NCBI GenBank assembly: GCA_037447605.1
Contig: CM074807.1
Location: 1,209,995-1,273,994, forward strand
Length of the DNA: 64,000 nucleotides
Direction: 5' to 3'
DNA from: Zygnema circumcarinatum
Taxonomy: Eukaryota; Streptophyta; Zygnematophyceae; Zygnematales; Zygnemataceae
Shown here: positions 51,594-63,471 of the stretch, one piece after another
How the letters are laid out: every line of letters starts with the position of its first letter
Position numbering within the stretch: the stretch's first letter is position 1
Notes under the pieces: generated by a model
The model's input: only the letters and a program-made list of their open reading frames with translations
The model's database searches: none
What the model was told of the DNA's origin: nothing
Made by a program: the position numbers and the translations under genes

Positions 51594-53257
51594 ATGGCTG
51601 TTGTCTCCATAGCTTCTCCATCATCAGCTCTGCTTTCATTTGGTCGTACACGTTCTTCTGTCTCTGTTCATTGCAAAGAAGGTCAGCCATGGCGGCGGTA
51701 TAGTGGACTCTCTTGCCATCTAGCTTTTAGACATTGTAGTAAACAAAAGGCAATAGGACATAGATTGTGGCGAAGGAGGTCTCCTTGTGTCAGAGCTGCA
51801 GTCCTCCCTGTGGATCCATGGTCTCCTGGAGGTCTGGACAGCCAGAGCATTGCGTCTTCTCTCTTTGCAGTGTCTCTTTTCCCTTATATTGGCTTTCTTT
51901 ACCATCTTACTAAGTCAAAGACTGCGCCGAAATTGACACTCTTTGGCTTCTACTTCCTCCTTGCCTTCGTCGGAGCTACAAGTAAGCCTGGTGACAACCA
52001 GCCCTTGTGACAAAAGATCCACATAAGTGGATGGGTTGAACAGAACTTGCATTAGGTTAAAGAAGCCATCCGAATTTGCATATGGACTGGGTTGATCAAA
52101 GCAGAGTATATACTAGCTTATTAGAGACAACAAGTGAAACATGTCACCTTGAATGTCCTTCAAACATTTCTTTCACTTGAGAGCCAGGACTGTGCTTTCT
52201 ACCTAAGAACTGATTGGGTCTTGCCAGCCTTCTCAGACCCTAATGGAAGGCAGTGGGTTTTATAGCATACATGAAGCCCTTTAGTCATGAAAATTGCATG
52301 GTTCGTTCCTCTCTGCATACTTTGTTCAATATTTTCCCTCTCGTCTTTTCCTTAGTCGTTCTTCATGGCTACAGCGCCTCACGCAAATTTATCAAATGGT
52401 TTGAAATCTATTTGAATTTAAGCACTTAAAAATAGTGGAGCCAAATATGACCTGTGAATAGATGGACTTTCTGAAGCTCCTCTTTTTGGGAGGCATGAAG
52501 TTGAAGATTGTTAGGTTCTAATGTTGGATCACTGGGGGGTGTTATGGATTGCTATTTCAGTTCCCGCTGGAATTTATGGTAAGCTGACTTCCCTCAAAGT
52601 TGAGAACATTTTCGTTTGCAAGTAGCGCAGAAGTGCTTCCTTGTATTTCTTGTATCCCTGCGCTGCTTTCGCAACTATACAGCTGTTCAGCAACTCATTG
52701 CCACGTAGTTATGGTGCACTTAATTTACGAATTATTCAAGTTTCTGGCAAAAAAAATGCTTTTTCTTTTGATTCAAGAGAAATGCCAAGGCAGACATATT
52801 GGGCGTTTGCTTTTTGAGCAGCTCCGTTAAATATGCACTCATGCAGTCTTACTTGAAAGAAGCTTGAGCTGTAAACATATACTGCCCAGATTGCGGAATC
52901 CAAGCAGTAGAGATAGGCGGTGTGAACTGTGAAGCTAGCTCATTCTGAAGGTTGTCCTATTTTTTTTCATCTTTATGTTTCCTAGTTGCCAAAACTGGTT
53001 CAGGTGAAAGTAGAGAATGGAATCGTTACTTTCCTAATCCTGGGTTGTGGGGAAGGGCGTTTACCACAGCCAAAATTCAATATGGGACATCTTTATCGAA
53101 CGTTGATTACCTTCATGGGAGTGCTGAGTCCCTCCTTACCATCACAAATCTGTTCATCGTGTTGGGACTGCGAAGGGCGCTAAAAGAGGAAGTGAACGCA
53201 GTGGCTGACGTCCCAAACACTGAAGCATCTAAAGCTGTGGAAAACACTGACACATAA
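51594..53257 (+). CDS. Plastid membrane protein, DUF3593-like
   Basis: Three exons: 51594-51981, 52561-52578, 53070-53257; 197 aa. Exon 1 encodes a Ser/Arg-rich transit peptide and a first membrane segment (SLFAVSLFPYIGFLYHLTKS, then LTLFGFYFLLAFVGAT). Exon 2 is an 18-bp microexon that completes IPAGIYA. Exon 3 continues AKIQYGTSLSNVDYLHGSAE and LLTITNLFIVLGLRRAL. The FPY-GFLY, IPAGIYAK and YGTSLSNVDYLHG motifs match a small family shared by cyanobacteria and plastids that I know as DUF3593; no biochemical role is known to me. A second acceptor at 52985 is also in frame and would insert 28 residues (VAKTGSG to AFTT). Start chosen for its GCAGCCATGG context. Confidence 0.82.
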
Positions 53258-54978
53258 GCGCCTGTTCAAAAGGTAAATTAATTATGGAGTTTAGAAAACT
53301 GTTTTGCAGCCAGACCCAGAATGGCTTTCCTTTCGTGTGATCTCTGAAATGCAGTACTTGTTGAAGTGCGGTGAATAGGAATAGGTCTTGTTATGAGGGT
53401 GGATTACTACCATTTTCTGTGGAATTCAACGTTTTTATTGTTTCAGGGCGGCTAGGCAGGTTTTTCTTGCGTTTAGCGTTAGATAGGTCCCTGTGCAGCA
53501 ATTTCCCCTCCTTAGAACTTGACAAATTCAGTTTCTTAGAAGTAACTAAGCAATAGCTGGTTACCTGGCTTAGATTCCAATAGCCTTCTCGATGGATGTT
53601 GAAGGCGAGTGGGTTCGAGTTTGTGGCCTCGTGCGTAATTTCATTCACACTCTAACGGGACAGGTTCAGTTCTGTAAGTTTAAAAACATATTGAGCATAT
53701 TGCTAGGATGACGATGTGCACGATGATGGAATTATGTTTCTGAGGGAGATGATGTACATGATGATGTGATGATGTGAGGATGATGTGCACAAATGAAGAG
53801 CGATGGAATGATGATGGGTGATTTTGCTTAAGCATAATAAGCATCCTAACGAAGGCGGGCCATTTCTTGCATGACAGCATAAAGCATTCTAGGGATGTGA
53901 GTTATGGCCTGAACCAGATGCGCGCTTGTGCAGTGCAGCTCAAATAGAGGCTTTTGAGCAACGACGACAACAAGCGCTGCAATTTGCATTTGGATCGGAC
54001 CTCTGCGTTGCATGCAAGGCACTGCAACTTCGACAGTTGGATGCCGTGGTAACGAGTTAAGGTGTGGTTTTGACAGTTGCGGTTCGGATAACGCAAGCGA
54101 ATTCTGTTCTGTACTATAAAGACATTGTGTATGTCGCCCATCTTTTCCTCTTCGTCTAGATTTTTTTGTAGAAAAGCACTCATTTCTTCAAAAAAGAACA
54201 ATAATCGAGCTTTTTAAGTTCTTCACAAATCAGCAAGACTAATAGCAAATCTATCCTGCAACCAGAGGTGTCGACGAAAAGGGGTGCGAATCAAGAAAGA
54301 GAAAGTAAAAATTGAGAGGGTCTCTCTCGGCTTTTGGAAGCTTCAACTCGGCACAGTCACGGTTCCGTCATTCCGTCCATGTACGGGGGACGGACGAAGG
54401 CATGGGACACCCGTGAATGGTGTGTTCGACGGCTCCCGTTTGGGATGTTGCGGGTGCAAGGTCGAACGTTGGGAATTTTCGAATGTGGTGTGGGTGAGAG
54501 GACGGTACGTTAAGCGCGCAGAGTAGACAGAGGGAAGGGAAAAGGGGGGGGGAGAGGAATGGAGAGAGGCAGGCAACGAGGGAGGGATGGTGCTTGACAA
54601 CCTGACGGCATCTATGTCACGCAGAGCATGACATGAGCCTGCTCTTTACATCCGCAACGTCATCGCGCATCCTCACACAACATCATCGCTTTCCATCTAA
54701 TTTTGAGACAATGAATCGCCAAAATTAAAGAGCAAAGAGCCGTGCAAAACATGAAAAATTATGTAAAAAAGTGAGCGATGCTCTCATCAGTGGAGACCAG
54801 CATGTACCGCCGACAAGGTCCTCTTGCGTAGTTACTGCGCATGGCTTGGACATTCTCCTCTCCAATGGTCACAAAAATTCGTCAAGGCTTGGAATGTTAA
54901 GTTAGACATTCGAATGAAAAGTCCTCCAAGTGGCGGACGATTGACTTTGGGCAGAAAGGAGGACAACTGGAAGTGAGC
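53258..54978. other. Intergenic region between the DUF3593-like and SOD genes
   Basis: No gene is supported. It contains a GATGATGTG-rich microsatellite at about 53704-53790 and GC-rich non-coding sequence at 54350-54540. Confidence 0.5.
53704..53790 (+). repeat. GATGAT(GTG) degenerate microsatellite
   Basis: GATGATGTG, GATGATGTACAT and GATGTGAG units repeat over about 85 bp. Confidence 0.8.
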
Positions 54979-57900
54979 TCAAGCAGGGGTGAGTCCCACA
55001 ACGCCTGCCACCCCCCCGGCCCCCAATAGGTTGGCACAGCTGCCATTGAGAAGAAGGTATGGGAAGGGCGTGTAGGGCTTAGGAAGGAACTCCTTCCCAC
55101 CTTGCCAGTCCGCCTCTAGAGGAGGATGAACGGACTGCCACTTCTGCCCCCTCGAGATTGAAATTTGCTTACAAGACATCTAAATACCGAACAGCAGATA
55201 GTCCACACATTCTTGGGAAAGCTTTGGAAAGGTACCGCAAGCAAGACGGCCGCCTGCATTGCCGGTTGTGCGGCTGAGCTCAACCCCACCTGCAGAGGCC
55301 ATAGAGAGAGGGAGGGGAGTAAGAGACGAGAGGCATGTGGTAAGTCTGTTTCCATACAAAATCTCTAAAACTGCTCTCCGCATTAGCCTGTGTTAAATTC
55401 TCTCGTCCTGCATCATGAGGTCTTGAATGCGACTGCACCTTCAAGCGGTGCATCTGTGAAATGACTTAAAAGAAGGAACTTCTCAATGGACCCCTCGCTG
55501 ATGCACACTATGGCGCAGTACTCACCTTTGCCAAGGTCATCTTCGAGCTCGTGCACCACGAATGCGCGGCCAACGACAGAGTTCACCCCAGACAAAGGAA
55601 TCTGCACAAGATGGAGAGTGGGATGAAGCCAAGAGTCCGAAGTTGTGCATGTGCAAAAAATAAGGAGAATAAGGAGAATGATGTATAGAGTGTGGAATAA
55701 CCGCAAAGAAGAATCCAGGATTGCGGCAATTAACGAAGAATGAAACGCAAGGCTCAAAATAGATAGATCAGAAATATCTGACCTGTGAGTCGATCATTTC
55801 TGCCTCGGCCAAACCTGCAGGACCGCATGCAGTCCGGCCGTCAGAAGCAGCAAAATCTCAGGCTCAAAAAAAACTGGTCATATGCTTAGTAAGCTGAAAT
55901 CGGCGAGACAAAGATATTTATCACTCACGTGCGACATGCTCAGGAATCTCGAAAGAAAATCGTTCAAGCAGCCGACCTCAAAGCCTTCTCATAACAGTTA
56001 CAAGCCTTCAGCATACAAGGGAGGGTTCCGATGAGCAGGCACTCGAAACACACTACCTATTGATGGACAACCCTACAGGGAAAATTGCATCTAATAGCTA
56101 TTCCTAAACCCTAAACCCTGAAGCCAGAGTCAGCCCTATAGCACGTACCATTCTCGTCCGCCAACACATTGCCCAAATCCCCCGCATGCCGCACCTCATC
56201 GTCCGGGCTGCCATGTGTTAAACCCTTAGGGTTGAAGTGGGGTCCTGCCTCCCAATAGCAGGTCCTTTCGCTCAGTAGTAGTACAATGTCACCACTTCGG
56301 TGGGTTACAAAGTTGAGAGCATGATTTGATGGAACGAATAGAATAGAGGGGCAAGCTCACATAGCATGCAACAGTTGAAAGAAACAGAGGTCGGATGTCA
56401 AACACTTAGGTGTTGCGAGCAGCCAAGAAGAACTGTTGCCGTTCGTTACGAATGTGTTTAGTTGAATAAGGGCTTCATTTAGCACGAGTTAGAAATGTAT
56501 AGCTTTAAAGCCCCATAGAGCAGTGGTGGTGGCTGAGGGGCTCACCAGTTGAGATGCAGCCGTTGGTAGTATCTCCGAATTGGTGCTGCAATGCCCACAA
56601 CAAGTCCAAGCTGAATTTGTTCATAATCATAACAACAGGAGTAGTAAGCGCCGGACTTACATCCTCGAAGGCAGATAACTTATAGTTTTGACAACTCTTG
56701 GATGTACTTGCATATGGCTTCTTTAACTTCACGTGCTTTCCCAGCATAGAATTGGAAGGTAAAAGTGCTCATTTAATAGTAAAACAGACCATAATATACA
56801 ATACAGTAACGAGGAAACTACATGGACAACTCTATCGTTCGCTTGCCCTCGCTTCAGACGACAGTTCCTTGACTTAAACATATTCCAATTTGACCAATTT
56901 TTCCAATTTGAATCTGATTTCAGAGCTGATAGAGCTTCAAAAGAGGGAAGGAACAATGAGATTGAGGTTTCTCCAGACAGTGTTAACTAAGGAGATCAGC
57001 TAGATTTCTGCTAACAGATTAAAAAAAAAGTCATTTCTCCCTTTAAGAGTGACCTATACCGCGTTCTAGTGAAAAGAAATACATACCAAATGGAATCCAT
57101 GCTTGCCAGGAGTAAGTCCAGTGATCCGCAGAGTGACCTTTGTTGGCCCTGCACTTTAACAAAAGTATACTTTCAAATAGTACTACTGCAGAAAACAATG
57201 CGCTATCTGAAAATGATTTGAGCTTCAAGAACTCGTCGGCTAAATGTTTTGACCGAAACATGCGAAACTTCAATATCTTCTAGTTAGAAGCAAGGATATC
57301 AAATTCTCTGCGCTCCGCTTAGGCCGTGAAGAGATGCAAAGACCAGTATTCGCAGTCACAAATGATACCTCCGAAAGGAGGATATGCGAGATGCATGCAC
57401 TCTACTCTCTCTATAAGCCTCCAATACATTATTCACTACGATAATGAGATGGCACAAGTTCCACAAAAGGATTCGTTACAAGCTTGTTCAAAAAGGCCTA
57501 TTTCCAGGCTTACAAGGTTAAGAAATCATTGACAGTAAGACTAGACTGCCATCACAAGTCAGCTGACTAAATCATGACTGATAGTCTTAATGCAACACTT
57601 CGTGCCTCTGCTCTTGGCAGGAAAGACCAACCATCACCGCTCACCATCGCCTTCTTGCAGAAGGCTAACAACTCCTTCAACTCCCGCGGTTCCTTTTAAA
57701 ACTGCAACAGCCTTCTTCGTCTCCGTGAACGCCTGAGATGGAGCTGGACGACAGAAAAGAGAGGAAGGTTTAGAAAAATGGCATTATTAAGGCAAGAGCA
57801 AAAAATGTGCCTCAAAAAGCTTCCTTTGATAGTTTTTAAGAAATAATAGTGTGCCTCTTCCCCGCCTATCCATTCTCTACGTTTCCTTAGAGCAGAGTAC

Positions 57901-58538
57901 AAGTGTTTTCAAAATCTTCATAAAAAAAAATACTGTCCACGGCTAAAAAACTGCAAGACCTTTCCGTCTGAGTATTTTTTGGAGAATTAACCAATCTTCA
58001 GGAGGCATAGAAATGGGTTTGTGTGTGTGTCAATAAGAAGTTGAGTAAACGCAGCCCTTACAACAGCGTCGAGCTCCTGAGCTGAGCTAGTCAGGCACAG
58101 GAACTGCTTTGCTGCTATACATGGATGCACTACTAGAAAAGAGAACATCTACAACCACTGTACTGTTGAAAAACACATTCCAATGTTATATGTTTATAAA
58201 TTCAGCCGAAGAAAGTCAGGAAAATAAGCACGGCAGCGTTGCAGAACCATGATACCTGCTTGTGCTCTCTCTCCTACCAACTGAGCCGCTACAGGAGCAG
58301 CAAGCAGAAGCGCTGCCGACCGCCTCGGAATGGATGAAGGGGTAGACCGCCCTTGCTCTGACAGCTGCTCTCCCTCACGCGCGTTGGTATCCTCCCCTCG
58401 AGCTCTCACAAAGCATGCACCTGAAGCTCTTTGCCACCTGCAGCTGCCTCTGCTTGCGACAGGCGGCCATTGCGAGGCACTGCTTGTGAGAGGAAGAAAA
58501 CTTGTAGAAGAAACTGCTGCACAAAAAAGCTGCGCCAT
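54979..58538 (-). CDS. Cu/Zn superoxide dismutase with a lumen-type plastid targeting exon
   Basis: Nine exons in phase: 58538-58256, 57743-57645, 57148-57087, 56585-56546, 56244-56149, 55814-55783, 55601-55526, 55289-55236, 55004-54979; 255 aa. It converts superoxide to hydrogen peroxide and oxygen. All metal ligands are present: H147 and H149, bridging H164, H172, H181, D184, and H221. The guiding R244 ([10 protein letters not shown]) and disulfide pair C158/C247 are also present. The body ([17 protein letters not shown] onward) resembles plant plastid Cu/Zn-SOD (CSD2 type). The Glu that usually follows the second copper histidine is Gln150. Exon 1 is homologous to exon 1 of the PPD2-like gene and encodes [17 protein letters not shown]...ERAQA, a twin-arginine lumen-type signal. 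Stromal CSD2 lacks this, so lumen location is predicted. Confidence 0.92.
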
Positions 58539-58697
58539 TTCCTTGATGACAGCCTTCCACCTAAAAGCTTGCCTGCGGTCGATAGAAAATGCGAGCCTTT
58601 TTTAGCGACAACAGTTTGTGCACGGCGATGTTTAACGTTCCTGACGGGAAGAGTTTGAAGAGACAAGGAATGGCAGGCGGCGAAAGCTACGGCAGCC

Positions 58698-59465
58698 ATG
58701 CTTGCCTCCATGAAGCGCACTGTATCAAATTTCATTTGCAGTTTCAGCAGTGGTCCTGTCTCGGCAGCAGTCTCCTTTGCCAGCTGCGCTTTCTGCTGGT
58801 GTGGCCCCACTTTCTCGTCTCGAAGGTGGTGGTCCGCCATGACGGCGGATGTAGTGACCTTTCTTGCCATTAGAGTTTCGTTAACGTGCAGAAAACAAAA
58901 AATGTGGCAAGGAAAAATATCTGTTTATCATACTAAATTGTTGTGAATCCGTGGTCTCTTGTTGTTCCTCTCCCATTGCATTCTTAATAAAAAGCAATTA
59001 GTTTGCCATCATCTTGGAAATGCTGAGAAATCGTTGTGTTTAGAATATTGGCAGGCATTGTGCTCTGTTCTCAAAAGTTGTAAATTTTGCGGCCTTCTGA
59101 ATGCACTTCGAAACAATTAATTGAGAACTTCTCAGTCAGTCGTCACAGAAAGCCCTTTACGTCTTTTGCTTGCTTGCTTCGGCTCAGAGTTCAGTCCGTA
59201 GAGTTCAAAAAATCTCTATGGAAAATAATAATTATTTTTCAGCAACTTGCAAAGGGATGGCAGCTAGCAACGACGAAAGCTGCTCTGCGTTACAGATCGT
59301 AACAAGGCATTTCGGAAGTTCAGTGGTTTGCACTCCGAGTTTGATGCACTCTCTGACTACCGTTTCCGCAGTCACCTTCTCTTGTGTAGGTGTGAGAGCA
59401 TGAATAATGGGAAACGTGCTGAGCGGTCCCTGCTAGTCTCTGATTAGGATTCTATGGTAAGTAAA
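58698..59465 (+). pseudogene. Decayed copy of the DUF3593-like gene 5' part
   Basis: It lies head-to-head with the SOD gene exactly as the DUF3593-like gene lies to PPD2. Similar blocks include GGCAGCCATG plus CTCCAT at the start, and the stretch at 58826-58875 that matches 51680-51732 (CCATG(G/A)CGGCGG, TCTTGCCAT). In the reading frame used by the intact gene this copy has stop codons (CCA TGA CGG). A TCTATGGTAAG(T/C) resembling the 18-bp microexon donor appears at about 59451-59460. The conserved membrane part is missing. The matches were made by eye. Confidence 0.6.
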
Positions 59466-60752
59466 CTTCCTGCAGGCTCATCGACTGATAGATAAAGATG
59501 TCATTCACGATGCTTTGAACAAAGTCGATGCTTGGAGTTTCTATGCATCATTCACGAAATGACCATTGATGGCAGATTTCTGCGCATACTTTCATTGCAG
59601 CAAAGTAAGCCTGCCAAGGCCAAGTAAAAATTGTCAGCAGATGCACTTTCCACTTCTTCAACATTGCTGGACATTTTTGTCAATCATTCCGTACTGTAAC
59701 GACCTGTAAGTCTATTTGAAGGCAGCGTAAGCAACAGGTCAGAGGTGTCGCAACTGTCGAGAAAGCAGCGAGACACGGCAGCATAACCATGGCAACCTCA
59801 TCATGTTTAATTTAAGCTTCTGCTTTGTCACACGTTTCCCTCCTGCTGAGAGCGAGCATGTAGCCAAATGCATCAGCATAGAGAAGAATAGAGGTGTCCC
59901 CATATCAGCAGTTTTGGCAGCTTACTTCATTTTGGCTTCTTTACTTTCTTGACTGGTTACATTCCATGGGGCAGATTCAGCAATCGTGTGAGGGCGACGC
60001 AGAGCTAGAACTCAAAGCAGAGGATTTTGCGATAGCAGGACAGGATGCTGCGGCCATGTGGAGGGAGGCATGGGAGACCAAGAGGCCAATCCACACAAGC
60101 TCTCTGATTTGTTTCAGGACAACCCAAAAGCGCACAATGAGAGCAGAACAGCAGCAGCACTCGAGCACCGCTCGCAGCCCATCCCTTACACACAGTCCAC
60201 AGGAATCCTGAGCTGCAACCCAGTACGGTACACAGCAGAGACTGACAGTCTAAGTCAATCATCTGTGGGATCTTCCGGGTGAGACATGAAAGCCTTCCCC
60301 CACCCTGCCTTTGAATGAAAATCCCTTCCTGGGGCTACAATCACACGGAATATATTTTGTAAGGCGCCTTAACGGCAGTGGGACGCAGCTGCGCCTTTCT
60401 ATGCCCTCCTAGTCTTCTGCTTCCTACTGGCTTAAAAGCTGCTACCATTCAAGGTATTTGAGAGGGGCCTAGAGCCACTACTAAAGGAAAGAGTCCACTT
60501 AATGGCGTTGCCTTTACCTGGCATGCAAGAGCGCCTTTATTTTGGATTTTGGACTTTAACTAATTATTCCCAATCTGCCTCTTCACTGGATTCACTTCCA
60601 GCCAAAGACAATTGTCACAGCAGAGCTGCCCCGGCATACTCTTTCCAAATGGAAGTGCTGTGCCGAATTCGTCACAATAGGAAAGTAAAAAAAAGTGGAA
60701 AAAAAGGCAATCCAGCCTGCCAGTTTGCCTGATTAAATCTCTCTCTAAAACC
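59466..60752. other. Intergenic region with unassigned coding-like stretch
   Basis: Two overlapping + frames at 59894-60211 and 60058-60282 look moderately coding (GDAELELKAEDFAIAGQDAA; KLSDLFQDNPKAHNESR) but match no family I recognise, and no convincing start, splice set or partner exons were found. The rest holds nothing I can support. Confidence 0.3.
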
Positions 60753-63471
60753 TTAATATCTCCGGCTTGGCTCCCGGAAGAAGGCGTGCTTTAGCGCCTC
60801 TCTCGCAGGTAGTCGTTCAGAGGGCTCGAACTTGAGCAGGCCGTGTAATAGGTCTATCAAAGTTCCCGCAGAGTGCTCCACGTGTTGCATTATGAGGTCC
60901 TGTACACAAATTAAAGAGACTAGTCATATCCCCTGCTCGAAGAACCAATTGTTTTGGGCTGAAAATTCTAAGTGTGACCACTAAATTAAGGTGCTTGAAG
61001 CACAGAGAAATCTGATAATCCAATTTCTACTTGAGAACGTACTCCTCTACAAATTACAGCAGGATTCAGCCGAGATGTCAGTTTGGACTCAAGTGCAGCT
61101 CTCACCCGCATTCGGGGTAATCTCCTCACTGCTCGGACGCTTTCTCTGGAAACTGCTCCCTCCGGCCAATTCAACTCTCGCCCATGCCGGAAATACTTCT
61201 CTGCTCTTCGGCTGCAACAACATGCGTGCGTTTGTGAGGAAGGATTCTAAACAACAATTGATCATGACAACGTCTGGACTTGTAAATAGCGGGAAATTCT
61301 ATTTTCTTTTTCTGTCCTGTCTCATTATTAGCTGTCACCAAGTGGCAACTCTGTAGTGGTGATCTTGGATAAGAAAACGGAAAGTAACGCCTGAGATTTT
61401 GGAAGCCAATACAGATTACGCCATATCAAAGGGGGCTACTTTCTTTCTTCAAGCAGAATGAATGACAGAGTTTCTTTCGAGATCTGAATGAGGTACACAC
61501 TAAACTCACGTGTATCATACAAAAGCACGAGTTGCCACGTAGCATCTAGCATGCAATACAATGGCAAAGGTAGCTTTATCACTTACTCTGCCATTTTTAT
61601 CATCCGTGGTGGGATTGGCCCAATCACGCGTTCCATCATGGCTAGGTGTTCAAGGTTCTCATGTGTTTGGAACAAGGCATCTCCCTGGTGAATTCCACAT
61701 CCAAATGCATTGTAAGCAATGAACACCTTCCGGCCATACACAACACCTAACCAAAAATCTCTAATAGTACAAACAATGACTAAACAGAGATGTTCTGCAA
61801 GGAGGAACACATTTCGACTAAAACAGCAGGAATGGCAGCACTCACGGTGACAAGCTCCACCAAAATGCAGCCTATGCTCCAAATGTCGCAAGGGTAAGTC
61901 CAACCAAGACCTGTCCACTCTCTGTTCAAGACGATCAGTACAAGTGCAGGAGCTTCAATTACAGAGCAATAAAGAAAAAACAGCTCATAATCATAGCACA
62001 TGCGTTGGGTTTTAGGAAGCTTATGCAGCTATTCAACGTTTGACTCCAAATAAGTGAGTGAAGAAGACCTGCTCACCCAAAATGACTTCAGGTGCTCGGT
62101 AGTGGCGGGTTGACACCACCGAACAGTGGTAGTGACTGTCGAAAGTGGCGCTCCCAAAGTCTATAAGTTTTATCTCACTGCTGCAAGGAATTCGTTTGAG
62201 ATGTTTGCTCGGCTGAGCTGACTGCCGTACACAGGCCCAAACAGTCCACAAGGGTCAGAACAACACAGAAAACTGTTGGGCAGCTAAGATCGATCGCCGT
62301 TATACTTTGGGTGTTGTTCCATTGTTATCTTCTGATCAATTCCGAGCGAAGGCATTCTCAGCAGCAGACAGACATAGCCATGGAGTAGGCTGAATGCTCC
62401 AACTCCTACCACTCGTCCCACGTCACATCACTGCCTATTCAATGATTCCAAGGACAAGCATTCTGCCGTTTGCTCAATGTAATACCAGTTACCTTGTATT
62501 CTGGAACTTTAATGTAATCGGCAGAGTTGAGAAGAATGTTCTCGGGTTTTAAGTCAGTATGTATCAACGTGAGCTCGTGCATGTCTGCAGCAACATCCAA
62601 CAAGCAAGCTAAATCATACTTGGCTTACTGACCCATGCATATCGAAAGTGTTCCTAATAACCTAAGGTTCCCTACTCCGTTCAAGCTCATGGTTAGCCCG
62701 CCGACATGCTAACTGGCGACAAGCATACAAAATTTCCTACGTTAAGTAAAACAGTGGTGAAGGAAAAAGCGCATAGCCGGTCCTAGAGAAAGGGCCTGCA
62801 GAACATCTTTTTACTGACAGGCAACTGCTTCCAAAAGCTGCCGAGCAAAATCTCGCGCCATGTCGACAGTGAAGGGCTTGTAATTGTTTTTGCGGAGAAA
62901 ATCATACAGACTCGGTCCAAGCCTCTCAAATACCTGCAAAGATTGTCCAGAAATAACTTAACGACTCGATGAGACAGAGAAAGAATGTATTCGCAAAGTA
63001 GTGAGTAACACCACCATAACGAATCGAAGTCTGCAGAACCAAAGCAATTACAACTTCTCCAAAGGACCCTAACATCTCTGATATGCTAGTTGGCTGGCCA
63101 ATGTATGATATAAAACCAGTGTTAGACTAGTCTAGAGGTAAAGTAGACAAGACTAAAGACTATATTAGACTAGGGTAGACTAAAAGTAGGCTACGTGCCC
63201 CTTGTTGCAAGCACAATCTAGTTTCTGCATGGGCAACAAAGTTGTGCACACTTGCTGCATGGGATTTAGAAGATACATGGACGGCGACCAACTAAAATGG
63301 TCCATGACGACAGAGGCTTCCCAACATTTATGTCTTATTTCTGAGCTTCATTGTGATGGAGTCAAAAGCTTTGTTTTCCTTCTGTTACGATATCAGCCAA
63401 AGAATAAAACGTTTCTCACCATGCAAATGTGGTTGCGGTAGTCGAACCACGCTTTGAGCTGCACACAACCC
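60753..63471 (-). CDS. LAMMER/CLK-type dual-specificity kinase (AFC family), 5'-partial
   Basis: Eight exons fit: 63471-63420, 62933-62819, 62584-62493, 62221-62077, 61910-61846, 61684-61587, 61211-61106, 60899-60753, all in phase. Kinase motifs run in order: [26 protein letters not shown], the catalytic-loop [11 protein letters not shown], the metal-binding [24 protein letters not shown] and [14 protein letters not shown]. The family-naming [12 protein letters not shown] follows, then [19 protein letters not shown] and [16 protein letters not shown]. Thr in place of Arg in the HxD motif is normal for this family. These kinases phosphorylate SR splicing factors and control splice-site choice. 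The first exon shown begins mid-codon; the N-terminal lobe with the glycine loop and lysine is not recognisable before 64000 and probably lies beyond the edge. Confidence 0.92.

Noticed and set aside
52986-53069. Sequence between two possible acceptors taken as constitutive exon of the DUF3593-like gene
   Set aside because: It is in frame, but using the acceptor at 53069 restores the conserved IPAGIYAK-x-x-YGTSLSNVD without an insertion, so it was treated as intron or optional exon.
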